A stretch of 64,000 bases of DNA from Bacteroidales bacterium (GTDB taxonomy: Bacteria > Bacteroidota > Bacteroidia > Bacteroidales > UBA932), in contig JAKSKN010000001.1 in NCBI GenBank assembly GCA_024401695.1, positions 474,666-538,665 of the forward strand, in the 5' to 3' direction. Below the pieces are notes generated by a model. That model saw only the letters and a program-made list of their open reading frames with translations, searched no databases and was not told where the DNA came from. Every line of letters starts with the position of its first letter. Position 1 is the stretch's first letter. Positions 1 to 8,382 of the stretch are shown in pieces. The translations under genes were made by a program, and so were the position numbers.

Positions 1-1394
1 CGCTTCTTCGATCCGTCGGCATCGGTATATTCAAGCTGGAACCTCTCAGGAAGGTTGTAATCAACCTGAATGGTGCCGAGCTGCCACTTGCGGCCGATTG
101 CATCCTTGACCATAAAGTCGAGCTTAGGACCGTAGAAAGCGGCCTCGCCAAGTTCAACGACGGTCTTGAGGCCCTTCTTCTCCGCGGCCTCAATGATTGC
201 CTTTTCGGCCTTGTCCCAATTCTCGTCGGTACCTATATATTTCTCGGTATTCTTCGGGTCACGAAGAGATATCTGAGCCATATAGTCGGTCATCTTGAGG
301 GTCTTGAACACGTAGAGGATGAGGTCGATAACCTTTTCGAATTCTTCCTGAAGCTGGTCAGGACGGCAGAAAAGATGTGCGTCGTCCTGTGTAAAGCCAC
401 GTACTCGGGTCAATCCGTGGAGCTCACCGCTCTGCTCGTAACGGTAAACCGTACCGAATTCGGCGAAACGGAGAGGAAGGTCACGGTATGAGCGCGGTGC
501 ACTGCGGAAAATCTCACAGTGGTGAGGGCAGTTCATCGGCTTGAGCATATACTCTTCGCCCTCCTGAGGTGTGTGGATAGGCTGGAAAGAGTCCTTGCCG
601 TATTTGGCATAGTGGCCGGAGGTCACATAGAGGTCCTTGGCACCGATGTGCGGGGTGACTACAGGGAGATATCCGAGTTCCGCCTGCTTCTTGCGGAGGA
701 AGTTCTCGAGGGTGTAGCGCATCTGCGCGCCGCGAGGAAGCCAGAGCGGAAGGCCAAGGCCTACACGGCTTGAGAAGGTGAAGAGTTCCATCTCCTTGCC
801 GAGTTTGCGGTGGTCGCGCTTCTTTGCCTCTTCGAGGACTGCAAGGTACTCGTCAAGCATGGACTTCTTAGGGAAGGTCACGCCATAGATACGGGTAAGC
901 TGCTCGCGGTTCTGGTCGCCTTTCCAGTAAGCGCCGGCGATGGCGGTGAGCTTGACTGCCTTGATGTCATCGACGTGCTTTACGTGAGGACCGCGGCAGA
1001 GATCGGTGAAATTGCCGTTCTTGTAGAAGGTGATTGTACCGTCCTCAAGGTCCTGGATAAGTTCACACTTGTACTTGTCACCCTTTTCGGTGAAGTACTT
1101 GAGAGCATCTGCCTTTGAAACCTCGGTGCGTTCGAATGTCTCCTTCGTCCTGGCGAGCTCAATCATCTTGTCTTCGATTTTCTTGAGGTCAGCGTCGCTG
1201 ATCTGGGTGTCGCCAAGGTCGACATCGTAATAGAATCCTGTTTCCACGGCAGGTCCTACGCCGAACTTGACGCCCGGATAAAGAGCTTCGAGAGCTTCGG
1301 CCATCAGGTGTGCGGAAGAATGCCAGAATATCCTTTTAGCCTCTTCTTCGTCCCAAGGGCGAATGGTTCCATCGGTAAATGCAATAGTCAACAT
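1..1394 (-). CDS. thrS: Threonyl-tRNA synthetase, 3' part outside the window
   Basis: Charges tRNA-Thr with threonine in the cytoplasm. Translating the minus strand gives family signatures: [12 protein letters not shown] near residue 25 (the editing domain), DLCRGPH further on, and [13 protein letters not shown] with [17 protein letters not shown] close to the window edge, so the frame is intact and the C-terminal part is cut off. I chose the ATG at 1394 because an in-frame TAA lies 19 codons upstream and a TATCTTTG promoter box lies about 27 bases upstream. The protein begins [10 protein letters not shown] and reaches the WHSSAHL segment after only about 24 residues, whereas most bacterial ThrRS have some 70 residues (a TGS domain and linker) before it. 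The TGS domain is therefore essentially missing. Identity is very secure; the exact start is less so. Confidence 0.95.
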   Translation of the reverse strand, partial: MLTIAFTDGTIRPWDEEEAKRIFWHSSAHLMAEALEALYPGVKFGVGPAVETGFYYDVDLGDTQISDADLKKIEDKMIELARTKETFERTEVSKADALKYFTEKGDKYKCELIQDLEDGTITFYKNGNFTDLCRGPHVKHVDDIKAVKLTAIAGAYWKGDQNREQLTRIYGVTFPKKSMLDEYLAVLEEAKKRDHRKLGKEMELFTFSSRVGLGLPLWLPRGAQMRYTLENFLRKKQAELGYLPVVTPHIGAKDLYVTSGHYAKYGKDSFQPIHTPQEGEEYMLKPMNCPHHCEIFRSAPRSYRDLPLRFAEFGTVYRYEQSGELHGLTRVRGFTQDDAHLFCRPDQLQEEFEKVIDLILYVFKTLKMTDYMAQISLRDPKNTEKYIGTDENWDKAEKAIIEAAEKKGLKTVVELGEAAFYGPKLDFMVKDAIGRKWQLGTIQVDYNLPERFQLEYTDADGSKK

Positions 1395-1420
1395 ATCGTT
1401 TTTCGAGTTATTTTAGCTGA

Positions 1421-1428
1421 CAAAGATA
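1421..1428 (-). promoter_or_regulatory. Promoter -7 box for thrS
   Basis: On the minus strand this reads TATCTTTG, a match to the Bacteroidota TAnnTTTG element. It lies about 27 bases before the thrS ATG and back to back with the box for the gene on the plus strand. Confidence 0.7.
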
Positions 1429-1439
1429 CTAAATTTTTC

Positions 1440-1447
1440 TATCTTTG
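1440..1447 (+). promoter_or_regulatory. Promoter -7 box for the DUF4199 gene
   Basis: TATCTTTG on the plus strand ends 7 bases before the ATG at 1455. With the usual 5-8 base distance to the start point, the transcript would begin at or very near the start codon. This favours the ATG at 1455 over any earlier start. Confidence 0.7.
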
Positions 1448-1454
1448 TGTTGTT

Positions 1455-1991
1455 ATGACAGATAAGAAGATATTGTTTAATTCGGCAGGCATCGGTGGTC
1501 TGGTGCTCGGCGGCATCTCAATCGCATATTTTCTGGCCGGCATACTGATTTCCAAAGCCGGGGCCAGTGTTCTGCCCGCCCTTCTTTCCGGCCTTCTCTG
1601 GATCGTCAAGTTCGCAGGGTGCATCATGCTGATGAAATTTTTCATGAAGAAATACTCGGCCGCGGAACCCGGCGCCGGCAACTCCGAAGTATTCCGCTTC
1701 GGCCGGCTCGTGGCACTGTTCTCGGCGCTTCTGTTCGCCGCCTTCCTGCTTGCGTTTTCGACCTATATCAATCCCTCATATTTCGAAGACGCAATCCTCA
1801 CAGCCGCACAGGATAATCCGATGTTCAACGGGGAGATGATGGACATGCTCGAAGAGATGCTCCCAAAACTTCCAACGATAACCTTCTTCAGCCAGTTCAT
1901 CTACTGCTGGCTCTTTGGAACCGTTGTCGCAGCGATTTTCTCCCGCAACATCCCGTCCTCGAATCCGTTTGACAATATCGACGAACAGTAA
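1455..1991 (+). CDS. DUF4199-family membrane protein
   Basis: A 178-residue membrane protein of unknown biochemical role. Hydrophobic stretches lie at about residues 8-28, 33-55, 78-98 and 150-168, giving about four membrane spans, with a basic MKKYS segment after the second. The sequence and its position directly before a family 2 glycosyltransferase match the DUF4199 family, which in Bacteroidota usually sits in this place. The ATG at 1455 was chosen because the promoter box TATCTTTG ends just before it; upstream in-frame codons would overlap thrS. The next gene starts 6 bases after the stop, so the two are probably co-transcribed. A role as membrane partner of the glycosyltransferase is inference. 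Confidence 0.85.
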   Translation: MTDKKILFNSAGIGGLVLGGISIAYFLAGILISKAGASVLPALLSGLLWIVKFAGCIMLMKFFMKKYSAAEPGAGNSEVFRFGRLVALFSALLFAAFLLAFSTYINPSYFEDAILTAAQDNPMFNGEMMDMLEEMLPKLPTITFFSQFIYCWLFGTVVAAIFSRNIPSSNPFDNIDEQ

Positions 1992-1997
1992 TCAGCA

Positions 1998-2948
1998 ATG
2001 AACATTTCCGTAGTCATCCCTCTTTTCAACGAAAAGGAATCACTCCCGGAACTCACTTCCTGGATTGACAGAGTTATGAAGGCAAACGCCCTCACATACG
2101 AGATCATCCTTGTCAACGATGGCAGCACCGACGGTTCCTGGGACACCGTCAAGGAACTGGCAGAAAGCAACCGGAACATCCACGGCATCTCGTTCCGCCG
2201 CAATTACGGCAAGTCAGCCGCGCTGTACTGCGGTTTCGAGAAAGCTGTGGGCGACGTCGTCTTCACGATGGACGCCGACCTTCAGGACTCGCCCGATGAA
2301 ATTCCGGAAATGTACAGGATGATAGTTGAAGAAGGGTACGACCTCGTGTCAGGCTGGAAACAGCACCGCAAGGACAACGCCCTGACCAAGAACCTGCCCT
2401 CCAAGCTGTACAACGCCACCGCCCGCTGCATAACGGGCGTCAAGCTACACGATATGAACTGCGGCCTGAAGGCATACCGCCGCGAGGTGGTCAAGAGCAT
2501 CGAGGTTTATGGAGAGATGCACCGATACATCCCGTATCTTGCCAAGAATGCGGGGTTCACGGACATCGGAGAGAAACCTGTCCATCACGAGAAGCGCAAA
2601 TACGGCAAGAGCAAATTCGGTATGGACCGATTTGTCAACGGTTTCCTTGACCTGCAGAGTCTCTGGTTCCTCGCAACCTTCGGCAAGAAGCCTATGCATT
2701 TCTTCGGCTACAGCGGTATCCTGATGTTTCTTGTCGGATTCGTCATGACCGTATGGATCATCGTTGCCAAGCTTGTCGCACAGAGCAACGGGGCCAGGTT
2801 CCGTCCTGTCACAGACCAGCCGCTTTTCTACCTCGCACTTCTGGCGATCGTCATCGGAGTAATGTTCTTCCTTGCCGGATTCATAGGAGAACTGGTGGCC
2901 CGCAACGCTTCCGGCCGCAACGCTTACAACGTCAGAGAAGAATTCTAA
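1998..2948 (+). CDS. Family 2 glycosyltransferase, polyprenyl-phosphate type
   Basis: Predicted to move a sugar from a nucleotide donor to a lipid phosphate carrier on the inner side of the cytoplasmic membrane. The GT-A domain occupies roughly residues 1-225, with VNDGSTDGSW near 39-48 and the metal-binding D-A-D at 92-94 followed by LQDSPDEIP. Two hydrophobic segments close the protein (about 236-258 and 272-296), as in the GtrB/DPM1-like branch that makes polyprenyl-phosphate sugars. At 316 residues it has the normal length. It follows the DUF4199 gene by 6 bases. The sugar and the acceptor cannot be read from the sequence. Confidence 0.93.
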   Translation: MNISVVIPLFNEKESLPELTSWIDRVMKANALTYEIILVNDGSTDGSWDTVKELAESNRNIHGISFRRNYGKSAALYCGFEKAVGDVVFTMDADLQDSPDEIPEMYRMIVEEGYDLVSGWKQHRKDNALTKNLPSKLYNATARCITGVKLHDMNCGLKAYRREVVKSIEVYGEMHRYIPYLAKNAGFTDIGEKPVHHEKRKYGKSKFGMDRFVNGFLDLQSLWFLATFGKKPMHFFGYSGILMFLVGFVMTVWIIVAKLVAQSNGARFRPVTDQPLFYLALLAIVIGVMFFLAGFIGELVARNASGRNAYNVREEF

Positions 2949-2966
2949 CACCAAATATCAATACTG

Positions 2967-3872
2967 ATGAAAACAAAACTCCTGCTTTCAGCCATCGCCG
3001 CCTGCGCGATGCTTTCAGCCTGTTGTTCACAGGCCCCTGAAACCTACACCAAGAACCGCACGGTAGAGGACGGCGGCACCGGTGCCTATCCCGCCATAAT
3101 GGTAGAAGAGCCTTCCCTCGAAGCCCATACCATCCTCCGTCCGGCCGACCTCAAGCCTTTCGGCAAGAAGAATCTGCTCCCTGTCCTCGTGTGGGGCAAC
3201 GGAGCCTGCTCAAACTCACCTTGGGAGCATATTCACTTCCTCAGTGAAATCGCATCCCACGGATTCCTTGTAGTCGCCACCGGCTTCTGGCCAGAAGACG
3301 ACGACACCCCTTACCGCGGCGAGATGTCAACCGCAGAGCAGCAGATCGAAGGCATCGACTGGGTATTCAAGGTAAACGAAGACAAGGAAAGCCCGTACTA
3401 TCATAAGATCGACCTCGAGAACATTGCTCTCGCAGGTATGTCCTGCGGCGGTCTCCAGACACTCAGCAACTGCGCCGAGCCACGCATCAAGACCATTATG
3501 ATCTGCAACAGCGGCCTCTTCATCGACCCTCAGGGTGCAGTTCCCGGTATGCCTATGCCTTGGAAGGATGACCTCCAGAATATCCACACCCCTACCCTCT
3601 ACCTTCTCGGAGGCCCTACCGACATCGCCTACCAGAACGGAATGGATGACTTCTCACGCATCAACCACGTGCCTGTATTCGCAGCCAACTACCCTGTCGG
3701 CCACGGCGGCACCTACCGCCAGGAGCACGGCGGCGAGTTCAGCGTAGTCGCACTCGCCTGGCTCCAGTGGCAGCTCAAGGGCGACACCGAAGCAGCAGCG
3801 CTCTTCCAGGGCTCCCCTTGCGGCCTCGCTTCCCGCGAAGGTTGGACAACAGACAAGAAAAACATCGACTGA
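2967..3872 (+). CDS. Alpha/beta-hydrolase lipoprotein
   Basis: An exported hydrolase of unknown substrate. Residues 1-19 are a lipoprotein signal (LSAC with the acylated Cys at 19). The alpha/beta-hydrolase fold shows the nucleophile elbow GMSCGG at 157-162 with Ser159, an Asp candidate in GGPTDIAYQNG, and a His candidate in YPVGHGGTY, giving a complete triad. VLVWGNGACSNSP near 73-85 resembles the oxyanion region of the chlorophyllase or dienelactone-hydrolase-like group. The product is probably anchored to the inner or outer membrane. It lies 18 bases after the glycosyltransferase and 5 bases before the SPFH gene, so these genes may form one transcript. Esterase activity is likely; the substrate is not known. 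Confidence 0.85.
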   Translation: MKTKLLLSAIAACAMLSACCSQAPETYTKNRTVEDGGTGAYPAIMVEEPSLEAHTILRPADLKPFGKKNLLPVLVWGNGACSNSPWEHIHFLSEIASHGFLVVATGFWPEDDDTPYRGEMSTAEQQIEGIDWVFKVNEDKESPYYHKIDLENIALAGMSCGGLQTLSNCAEPRIKTIMICNSGLFIDPQGAVPGMPMPWKDDLQNIHTPTLYLLGGPTDIAYQNGMDDFSRINHVPVFAANYPVGHGGTYRQEHGGEFSVVALAWLQWQLKGDTEAAALFQGSPCGLASREGWTTDKKNID

Positions 3873-3877
3873 CGGCT

Positions 3878-4714
3878 ATGACTAAAACTGCAAAAATACT
3901 TTTCCGGATAGGCATAGGCCTGTGCCTCGCGCTCATACTCTCACTCTCCTGCTGCACAGTGGTGGACAACAGCGAGGTCGGCATCAAGTTCAAGAAGTTT
4001 TCCGTCACCGAACAGGGAAAGCTCAAGACCACTCCGGTGAGCGGCTTCACCTTCTACAATCCTATCACGACATCGGTGTACACTTATCCGGTATTCATCC
4101 AGCGCGTTGATTATCAACCGTTCAATGTCACCACCAAGGATGCGGCCGCCTTTACGATGGATCCTGTGCTTGCATACCAGATCAACCGCGATATGGCAAG
4201 CGAAATCTTCTCCAAATACAGAAAGCCGCTGCGTGACATCGAAGCCGGATATATGCGCACCTGCGTATATGACGCATACCGCATCACAGCCAACAACTAC
4301 ACCTCCGATGAGTTGATGGCTTCACGCGCAAAATTCGAATCCGAGGTCAGGACCATGCTGGACAGCTCTCTCGGGCAGGAAGGATTCATAGTCACCGAAT
4401 TCACATCCCAGATCACCCCACCAGAATCGCTTTCAGCAGCCATTGAGGCCAAGAACCAGGCCATCCAGGAGAGCTTGAAGGCCGAGAATCTTGTAAAGCA
4501 GGCCGAAGCCAATGCAAAGATTGCCATTGCAAAGGCGCAGGGCGAAGCCGAAGCCCTTCGCATCCAGGCCGACGGCGAGGCCTACTACAACCGCACGGTG
4601 GCAGCCTCTCTCAACGAACTCCTGGTCCGCCAGGATGCCATAGAGAAATGGGACGGAAAGCTGCCGGAATACAATGGCGGCGGAGCCCTTCCTTTCATCA
4701 ACCTAAAGCAATAG
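3878..4714 (+). CDS. SPFH/prohibitin-family protein
   Basis: A 278-residue membrane-anchored SPFH (stomatin/prohibitin) domain protein. The family forms ring or cage assemblies at membranes and often modulates proteases or membrane organisation. An N-terminal hydrophobic segment (about residues 8-26) ends in SLSCC, so it may be a lipoprotein rather than a simple anchored protein. The SPFH domain follows from about 30 to 185 (DNSEVGIKFKKF onward), then an Ala/Glu/Lys-rich coiled coil from about 185 to 250 (AKIAIAKAQGEAEALRIQA). I chose the ATG at 3878 because an earlier in-frame start would overlap the upstream gene by 100 bases. A strong terminator follows. Confidence 0.9.
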   Translation: MTKTAKILFRIGIGLCLALILSLSCCTVVDNSEVGIKFKKFSVTEQGKLKTTPVSGFTFYNPITTSVYTYPVFIQRVDYQPFNVTTKDAAAFTMDPVLAYQINRDMASEIFSKYRKPLRDIEAGYMRTCVYDAYRITANNYTSDELMASRAKFESEVRTMLDSSLGQEGFIVTEFTSQITPPESLSAAIEAKNQAIQESLKAENLVKQAEANAKIAIAKAQGEAEALRIQADGEAYYNRTVAASLNELLVRQDAIEKWDGKLPEYNGGGALPFINLKQ

Positions 4715-4767
4715 GCCGACTCCGGTCAATATGTTCTGTGGAAGTAACTGATATAACAATAATTACG

Positions 4768-4804
4768 CGAAATGACCCCTCTGAATTTCGTGGGGGTCAT
4801 TTCG
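4768..4804 (+). terminator. Terminator after the SPFH gene
   Basis: A perfect 12-base-pair stem (CGAAATGACCCC at 4768-4779 with GGGGTCATTTCG at 4793-4804) is followed by TTTATTTTATTG on the plus strand, typical of intrinsic termination. Confidence 0.75.
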
Positions 4805-4868
4805 TTTATTTTATTGAGTTATAGCAACTTGCTCAGAACGGTCTTTGTGCCGTCCTGAAAAAGAGAAA

Positions 4869-4918
4869 GAGGATGACCTCAAAGTCTCTAGTCTCTCTAG
4901 GACTTTGAGGTCATCCTC
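4869..4918 (-). terminator. Terminator after pnp
   Basis: A perfect 18-base-pair inverted repeat (4869-4886 with 4901-4918; 14-base loop) lies just beyond the pnp stop. On the minus strand it is followed by a pyrimidine run (TCTTTCTCTTTTTC), so it should end the pnp transcript. It sits back to back with the terminator of the convergent SPFH gene. Confidence 0.75.
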
Positions 4919-4936
4919 ATTCACTATTTGATTCTG

Positions 4937-7318
4937 TTAGAATGTCTCTTCTGCCGGCTCGCGGAAGTCATCCGCGGTTGGTGCAGGTGCATCGGTGCGA
5001 GGACCTGAGCGGCGTGGGCCACGGCGGTCATCACGGCCACCACGGCGATCATCGCGACGGTCACCGCCCTTGCGGTCATCACGGCCACCACGACGGTCGT
5101 CACGTCCACCGCGCTGTTCGCGAGGTTTGCGTTCAGGCTCCACGTAGCCCTCCGGCTTCTCAGTCAGAGCGCGCATGGAGAGACGCATCTTTCCGGTCTT
5201 GGCATCAATCTCGAGGAGTTTGACATCGACCTCGTCACCTACCTTGAGCACATCCTCAACCTTGTCGGTCTTGGTCCAGGCAATCTCGCTGACGTGAAGG
5301 AGACCTTCCTTGCCAGGGAGAATCTCGATGAATGCGCCGAACTCGAGGATGCTGACAACCTTTCCGTGATAAACGGTGCCTGCCTCAGGAACTGCGCAGA
5401 TACCCTTGATCCATTCAATCGCCTTGTCCATAGAGTCCTTGTCGGTGCTGAAGATATCGACAACGCCTTCGGTCTTGCCTGTGGTGTCGCCTGCGATCGG
5501 CTTCTCATCAATGGTGATGGTGGTGCCTGTCTCCTTCTGAATCTTCTGGATAACCTCACCACCCTTGCCGATGACTGCGCCTATGAACTCGGCAGCGATG
5601 CGGAGCTCGGTAACGCGAGGAACGAACGGCTTGTAGTCAGCGCGAGGCTCGGATATGGTCTTCATCATTTCGCCCATAATGTGGAGGCGGCCCTGACGTG
5701 CCTGCTCGAGAGCCTTCTCGAGAACGGTATAGCTGAGGCCGTCAACCTTGATATCCATCTGGGTAGCAGTTATACCATCCTTGGTACCGGTGACCTTGAA
5801 GTCCATATCGCCGAGGTGGTCTTCGTCTCCGAGGATATCGGTAAGGATTGCATAACGGTCGTTAGGACGCTCTGCATCGGTGATGAGACCCATCGCAACA
5901 CCTGCAACCGGCTTCTTGATCTGGACACCCGCATCCATAAGAGCGAGGCAGCCGCCACAAACGGAAGCCATTGAAGATGAGCCGTTGGACTCGAGGATAT
6001 CTGAAACGATGCGGACGGCATACGGATTTTCAGGAGCTACAGGGATAACCGGCTTGAGAGCACGGAGGGCGAGGTTGCCGTGGCCGATCTCACGACGGCC
6101 GACACCACGCTGTGACTTGGCCTCACCTGTTGCGAATGGAGGGAAGTTATAATGGAGAACAACCTGCTGGTCATCCTGGATGAGGACTTCGTCAGTCTCC
6201 TTCATATCCATCTTGGTGCCGAGGGTAACTGAAGCGAGGGACTGGGTCTCACCGCGTGTGAAGATTGCAGAACCGTGGGCGCAAGGAAGATAGCCGACCT
6301 CGCACCAGATCGGACGGACCTGGTTGCACACACGTCCGTCGAGGCGGATACCCTCGTCAAGGATCATGTTACGCATTGCCTCCTTCTCCTCAGCGTGATA
6401 GTAACGGCCGACGAGAGCAACCTTCTGTGCATATTCTTCTTTCTCCTCCGGAGTCTGAGGCTCAGGAAGGGTGGCGATGAATTCGTCCATTATGGCGGCG
6501 AAACCGTCCTCGCGCTCGTGCTTTGGCTTGGCGCTCTTTGCAAGGGCATAGCACTTGCTGTAGCAGAAGTCGTGAACAGCCTTCTTGAGCTCCTCGTCCT
6601 CAACGTCGTGAGGGTAGTCGCGCTTGTTGACGTCGGTGCCGAGTTCCTTCATAAGTTCCTTCTGAACCTGGCAGTGGCGCTTGATCTCTTCGTGGGCGAA
6701 CTTGATGGCGTCGAGCATCACGCTCTCAGGTACCTCCTTCATTTCGCCTTCAACCATCATGATATTCTCTTCAGTTGCAGCAACCATAAGCTCGAGGTCA
6801 GCCCTCTCCATTTCAGCGAAGGTAGGGTTGATGACGAACTGGCCGTCAATGCGGCATACGCGCACTTCTGAGATAGGGCCACCGAACGGAAGGTCGGATG
6901 TTGCAAGGGCGCAGGAAGCTGCGAGGCCTGCAAGTGCGTCAGGCTGGATATCCTTTTCTGCCGAAATCAGCGTTACGTTTACGAATACTTCGAGGTGGAA
7001 ATCATCCGGCCAGAGAGGACGGATAGGACGGTCGATGAGGCGGGAGATGAGAATCTCATAGTCAGAGGACTTGCCCTCTCTCTTCATGAATCCGCCCGGG
7101 AAACGACCTGCTGCGTAGAATTTTTCCTTGTAATCTACAGTGAGAGGCATGAAATCAGTGCCTTCCTTAACTTCTTTTGCTGCGCAGACGGTGGCGAGAA
7201 GCATAGTGCCGCCCATCTTGACAACAGCGCAACCGTCGGCCTGCTTGGCCAGTTTACCGGTCTCGATTTCAATCACGCGGCCATCCGCGAGTTTGATCTG
7301 TTTGTTGATAATGTTCAT
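4937..7318 (-). CDS. pnp: Polynucleotide phosphorylase with RG-rich tail
   Basis: A phosphorolytic 3'-5' exoribonuclease of RNA decay. The 793 residues contain two RNase PH-like domains (the first from [12 protein letters not shown], with [13 protein letters not shown]; the second with [16 protein letters not shown]), then a KH domain ([17 protein letters not shown]) and an S1 domain ([17 protein letters not shown]). After S1 comes a tail of about 60 residues made of repeated [10 protein letters not shown]-type units. Such Arg/Gly/Asp repeats usually bind RNA or aid assembly. The ATG at 7318 gives the standard N-terminus; an earlier one at 7381 lies inside the rpsO terminator and is rejected. 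It follows rpsO, the classic order. Confidence 0.97.
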   Translation of the reverse strand: MNIINKQIKLADGRVIEIETGKLAKQADGCAVVKMGGTMLLATVCAAKEVKEGTDFMPLTVDYKEKFYAAGRFPGGFMKREGKSSDYEILISRLIDRPIRPLWPDDFHLEVFVNVTLISAEKDIQPDALAGLAASCALATSDLPFGGPISEVRVCRIDGQFVINPTFAEMERADLELMVAATEENIMMVEGEMKEVPESVMLDAIKFAHEEIKRHCQVQKELMKELGTDVNKRDYPHDVEDEELKKAVHDFCYSKCYALAKSAKPKHEREDGFAAIMDEFIATLPEPQTPEEKEEYAQKVALVGRYYHAEEKEAMRNMILDEGIRLDGRVCNQVRPIWCEVGYLPCAHGSAIFTRGETQSLASVTLGTKMDMKETDEVLIQDDQQVVLHYNFPPFATGEAKSQRGVGRREIGHGNLALRALKPVIPVAPENPYAVRIVSDILESNGSSSMASVCGGCLALMDAGVQIKKPVAGVAMGLITDAERPNDRYAILTDILGDEDHLGDMDFKVTGTKDGITATQMDIKVDGLSYTVLEKALEQARQGRLHIMGEMMKTISEPRADYKPFVPRVTELRIAAEFIGAVIGKGGEVIQKIQKETGTTITIDEKPIAGDTTGKTEGVVDIFSTDKDSMDKAIEWIKGICAVPEAGTVYHGKVVSILEFGAFIEILPGKEGLLHVSEIAWTKTDKVEDVLKVGDEVDVKLLEIDAKTGKMRLSMRALTEKPEGYVEPERKPREQRGGRDDRRGGRDDRKGGDRRDDRRGGRDDRRGPRRSGPRTDAPAPTADDFREPAEETF

Positions 7319-7346
7319 CTTATTGTTTTCCTTAACGTCTTTCTTC

Positions 7347-7379
7347 AAAAAAGGGATGGCCCCGCCCGGGAACCATCCC
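7347..7379 (-). terminator. Terminator between rpsO and pnp
   Basis: On the minus strand GGGATGG and CCATCCC (7353-7359 with 7373-7379) flank a GC-rich 13-base loop and are followed at once by six T residues (A run at 7347-7352 on the plus strand). It may end part of the rpsO transcripts and so set the rpsO/pnp ratio. No separate pnp promoter box is evident between it and the pnp start. Confidence 0.7.
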
Positions 7380-7399
7380 ATTACTTCTTCCTATCGTGA

Positions 7400-7675
7400 T
7401 TATCGACGGAGACCGAGCTCCTTGACGATATTTCTGTATCTCTCGATGTCAATCTCCTGGAGGTAGTCCAGAATCTGACGACGCTTACCTACAAGGCGGA
7501 GAAGAGAACGACGGGTAACAACGTCCTTCTTGTTCTTCTTCACGTGCTCGGTAAGGTGAGCGATACGGTAGGAAAATAAAGCAACCTGACTCTCTGGTGA
7601 GCCGGTGTCCTTATTGGACTTTCCGTACTTCGCGAAAATCTCTTGCTTTTTCTCAGGCATCAAATATTCAGCCAT
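7400..7675 (-). CDS. rpsO: 30S ribosomal protein S15
   Basis: Binds 16S rRNA in the small-subunit platform. The 91-residue product has the complete family pattern: [20 protein letters not shown], then [29 protein letters not shown] and the ending [16 protein letters not shown]. The ATG at 7675 gives the family length; the frame runs on upstream to 7762 only because there is no stop. A promoter box lies about 57 bases upstream. Downstream lies an intrinsic terminator and then pnp. Confidence 0.97.
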   Translation of the reverse strand: MAEYLMPEKKQEIFAKYGKSNKDTGSPESQVALFSYRIAHLTEHVKKNKKDVVTRRSLLRLVGKRRQILDYLQEIDIERYRNIVKELGLRR

Positions 7676-7731
7676 CTTGCAAAAAATTAATTTGTTAGAC
7701 CTTTCCGGCCACCGTGGCCGAAAATGGTGCG

Positions 7732-7739
7732 CAAAGATA
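7732..7739 (-). promoter_or_regulatory. Promoter -7 box for rpsO
   Basis: TATCTTTG on the minus strand, about 57 bases before the rpsO ATG. Confidence 0.65.
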
Positions 7740-7766
7740 GGAACAATAATTCTAAAAACCAACCAT

Positions 7767-8372
7767 TTACCAACGGTTGTAGTGAATCTTCTCCGGTTTC
7801 CACTTGTCCTTCGGCTGTTCGTCGCCGGCAGGGAAGCCGATAGGGATTACGCAGAGAGGCTGGACAGTTCCGGTTATTCCAAGACAATCCTTTACGATTG
7901 CCGCCCGGTCGTCGGTAGCTGCAGTCCACACCGCACCAAGCCCGAGTGCCTCCGCGGCAAGCAGGATATTCTCGGTGGCGGCAGACGCATCGTGCTCCCA
8001 GAAGTTGTTCTCCACGACGGTGCCGTCCTTCAGGGTTATCATCGTCTCTGCACATACAACAATGGCAAGAGGCGCCTCGGCGAGCATCTTTGCGTGACGG
8101 AGGCCTCCGGCCAGCTTGTCCAAAGTGTCGCGGTCATTTATCACCACAAACTCCCAAGGCTGGCGGTTCATTGCTGTAGGAGCGGCCATACCGGCGCGGA
8201 GCAGAGTCTCCACCATCTCCTGAGGGACAGGTTCCGAAGTGTAGGAGCGCACACTCTTGCGAGACATTATGTTGTCGATTACAATCCTGGCCTTGTCGGC
8301 CTCTTCAGGTGCATTGCAGCACGATCCGGCAAAAATTCCCATACTCAAAAGCGCAATCAGTATTCTTTTCAT
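7767..8372 (-). CDS. Nitroreductase-family lipoprotein
   Basis: A 201-residue flavin-dependent nitroreductase-like protein carrying a lipoprotein signal (FAGSCCN, Cys about 17). The nitroreductase fold starts at about residue 27 with [16 protein letters not shown], the FMN-phosphate-binding Arg/Ser-Arg segment, followed by [19 protein letters not shown] and a C-terminal [16 protein letters not shown]. These are standard FMN-contact regions. An acylated, exported member is less common than cytosolic ones. It would need FMN outside the cytoplasm and an unknown electron donor. The ATG at 8372 starts exactly at the signal peptide (MKRILIALL). It is the last gene of a likely operon; the EF-hand gene ends 10 bases upstream. 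Confidence 0.88.
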   Translation of the reverse strand: MKRILIALLSMGIFAGSCCNAPEEADKARIVIDNIMSRKSVRSYTSEPVPQEMVETLLRAGMAAPTAMNRQPWEFVVINDRDTLDKLAGGLRHAKMLAEAPLAIVVCAETMITLKDGTVVENNFWEHDASAATENILLAAEALGLGAVWTAATDDRAAIVKDCLGITGTVQPLCVIPIGFPAGDEQPKDKWKPEKIHYNRW

Positions 8373-8382
8373 GTAACAATGA

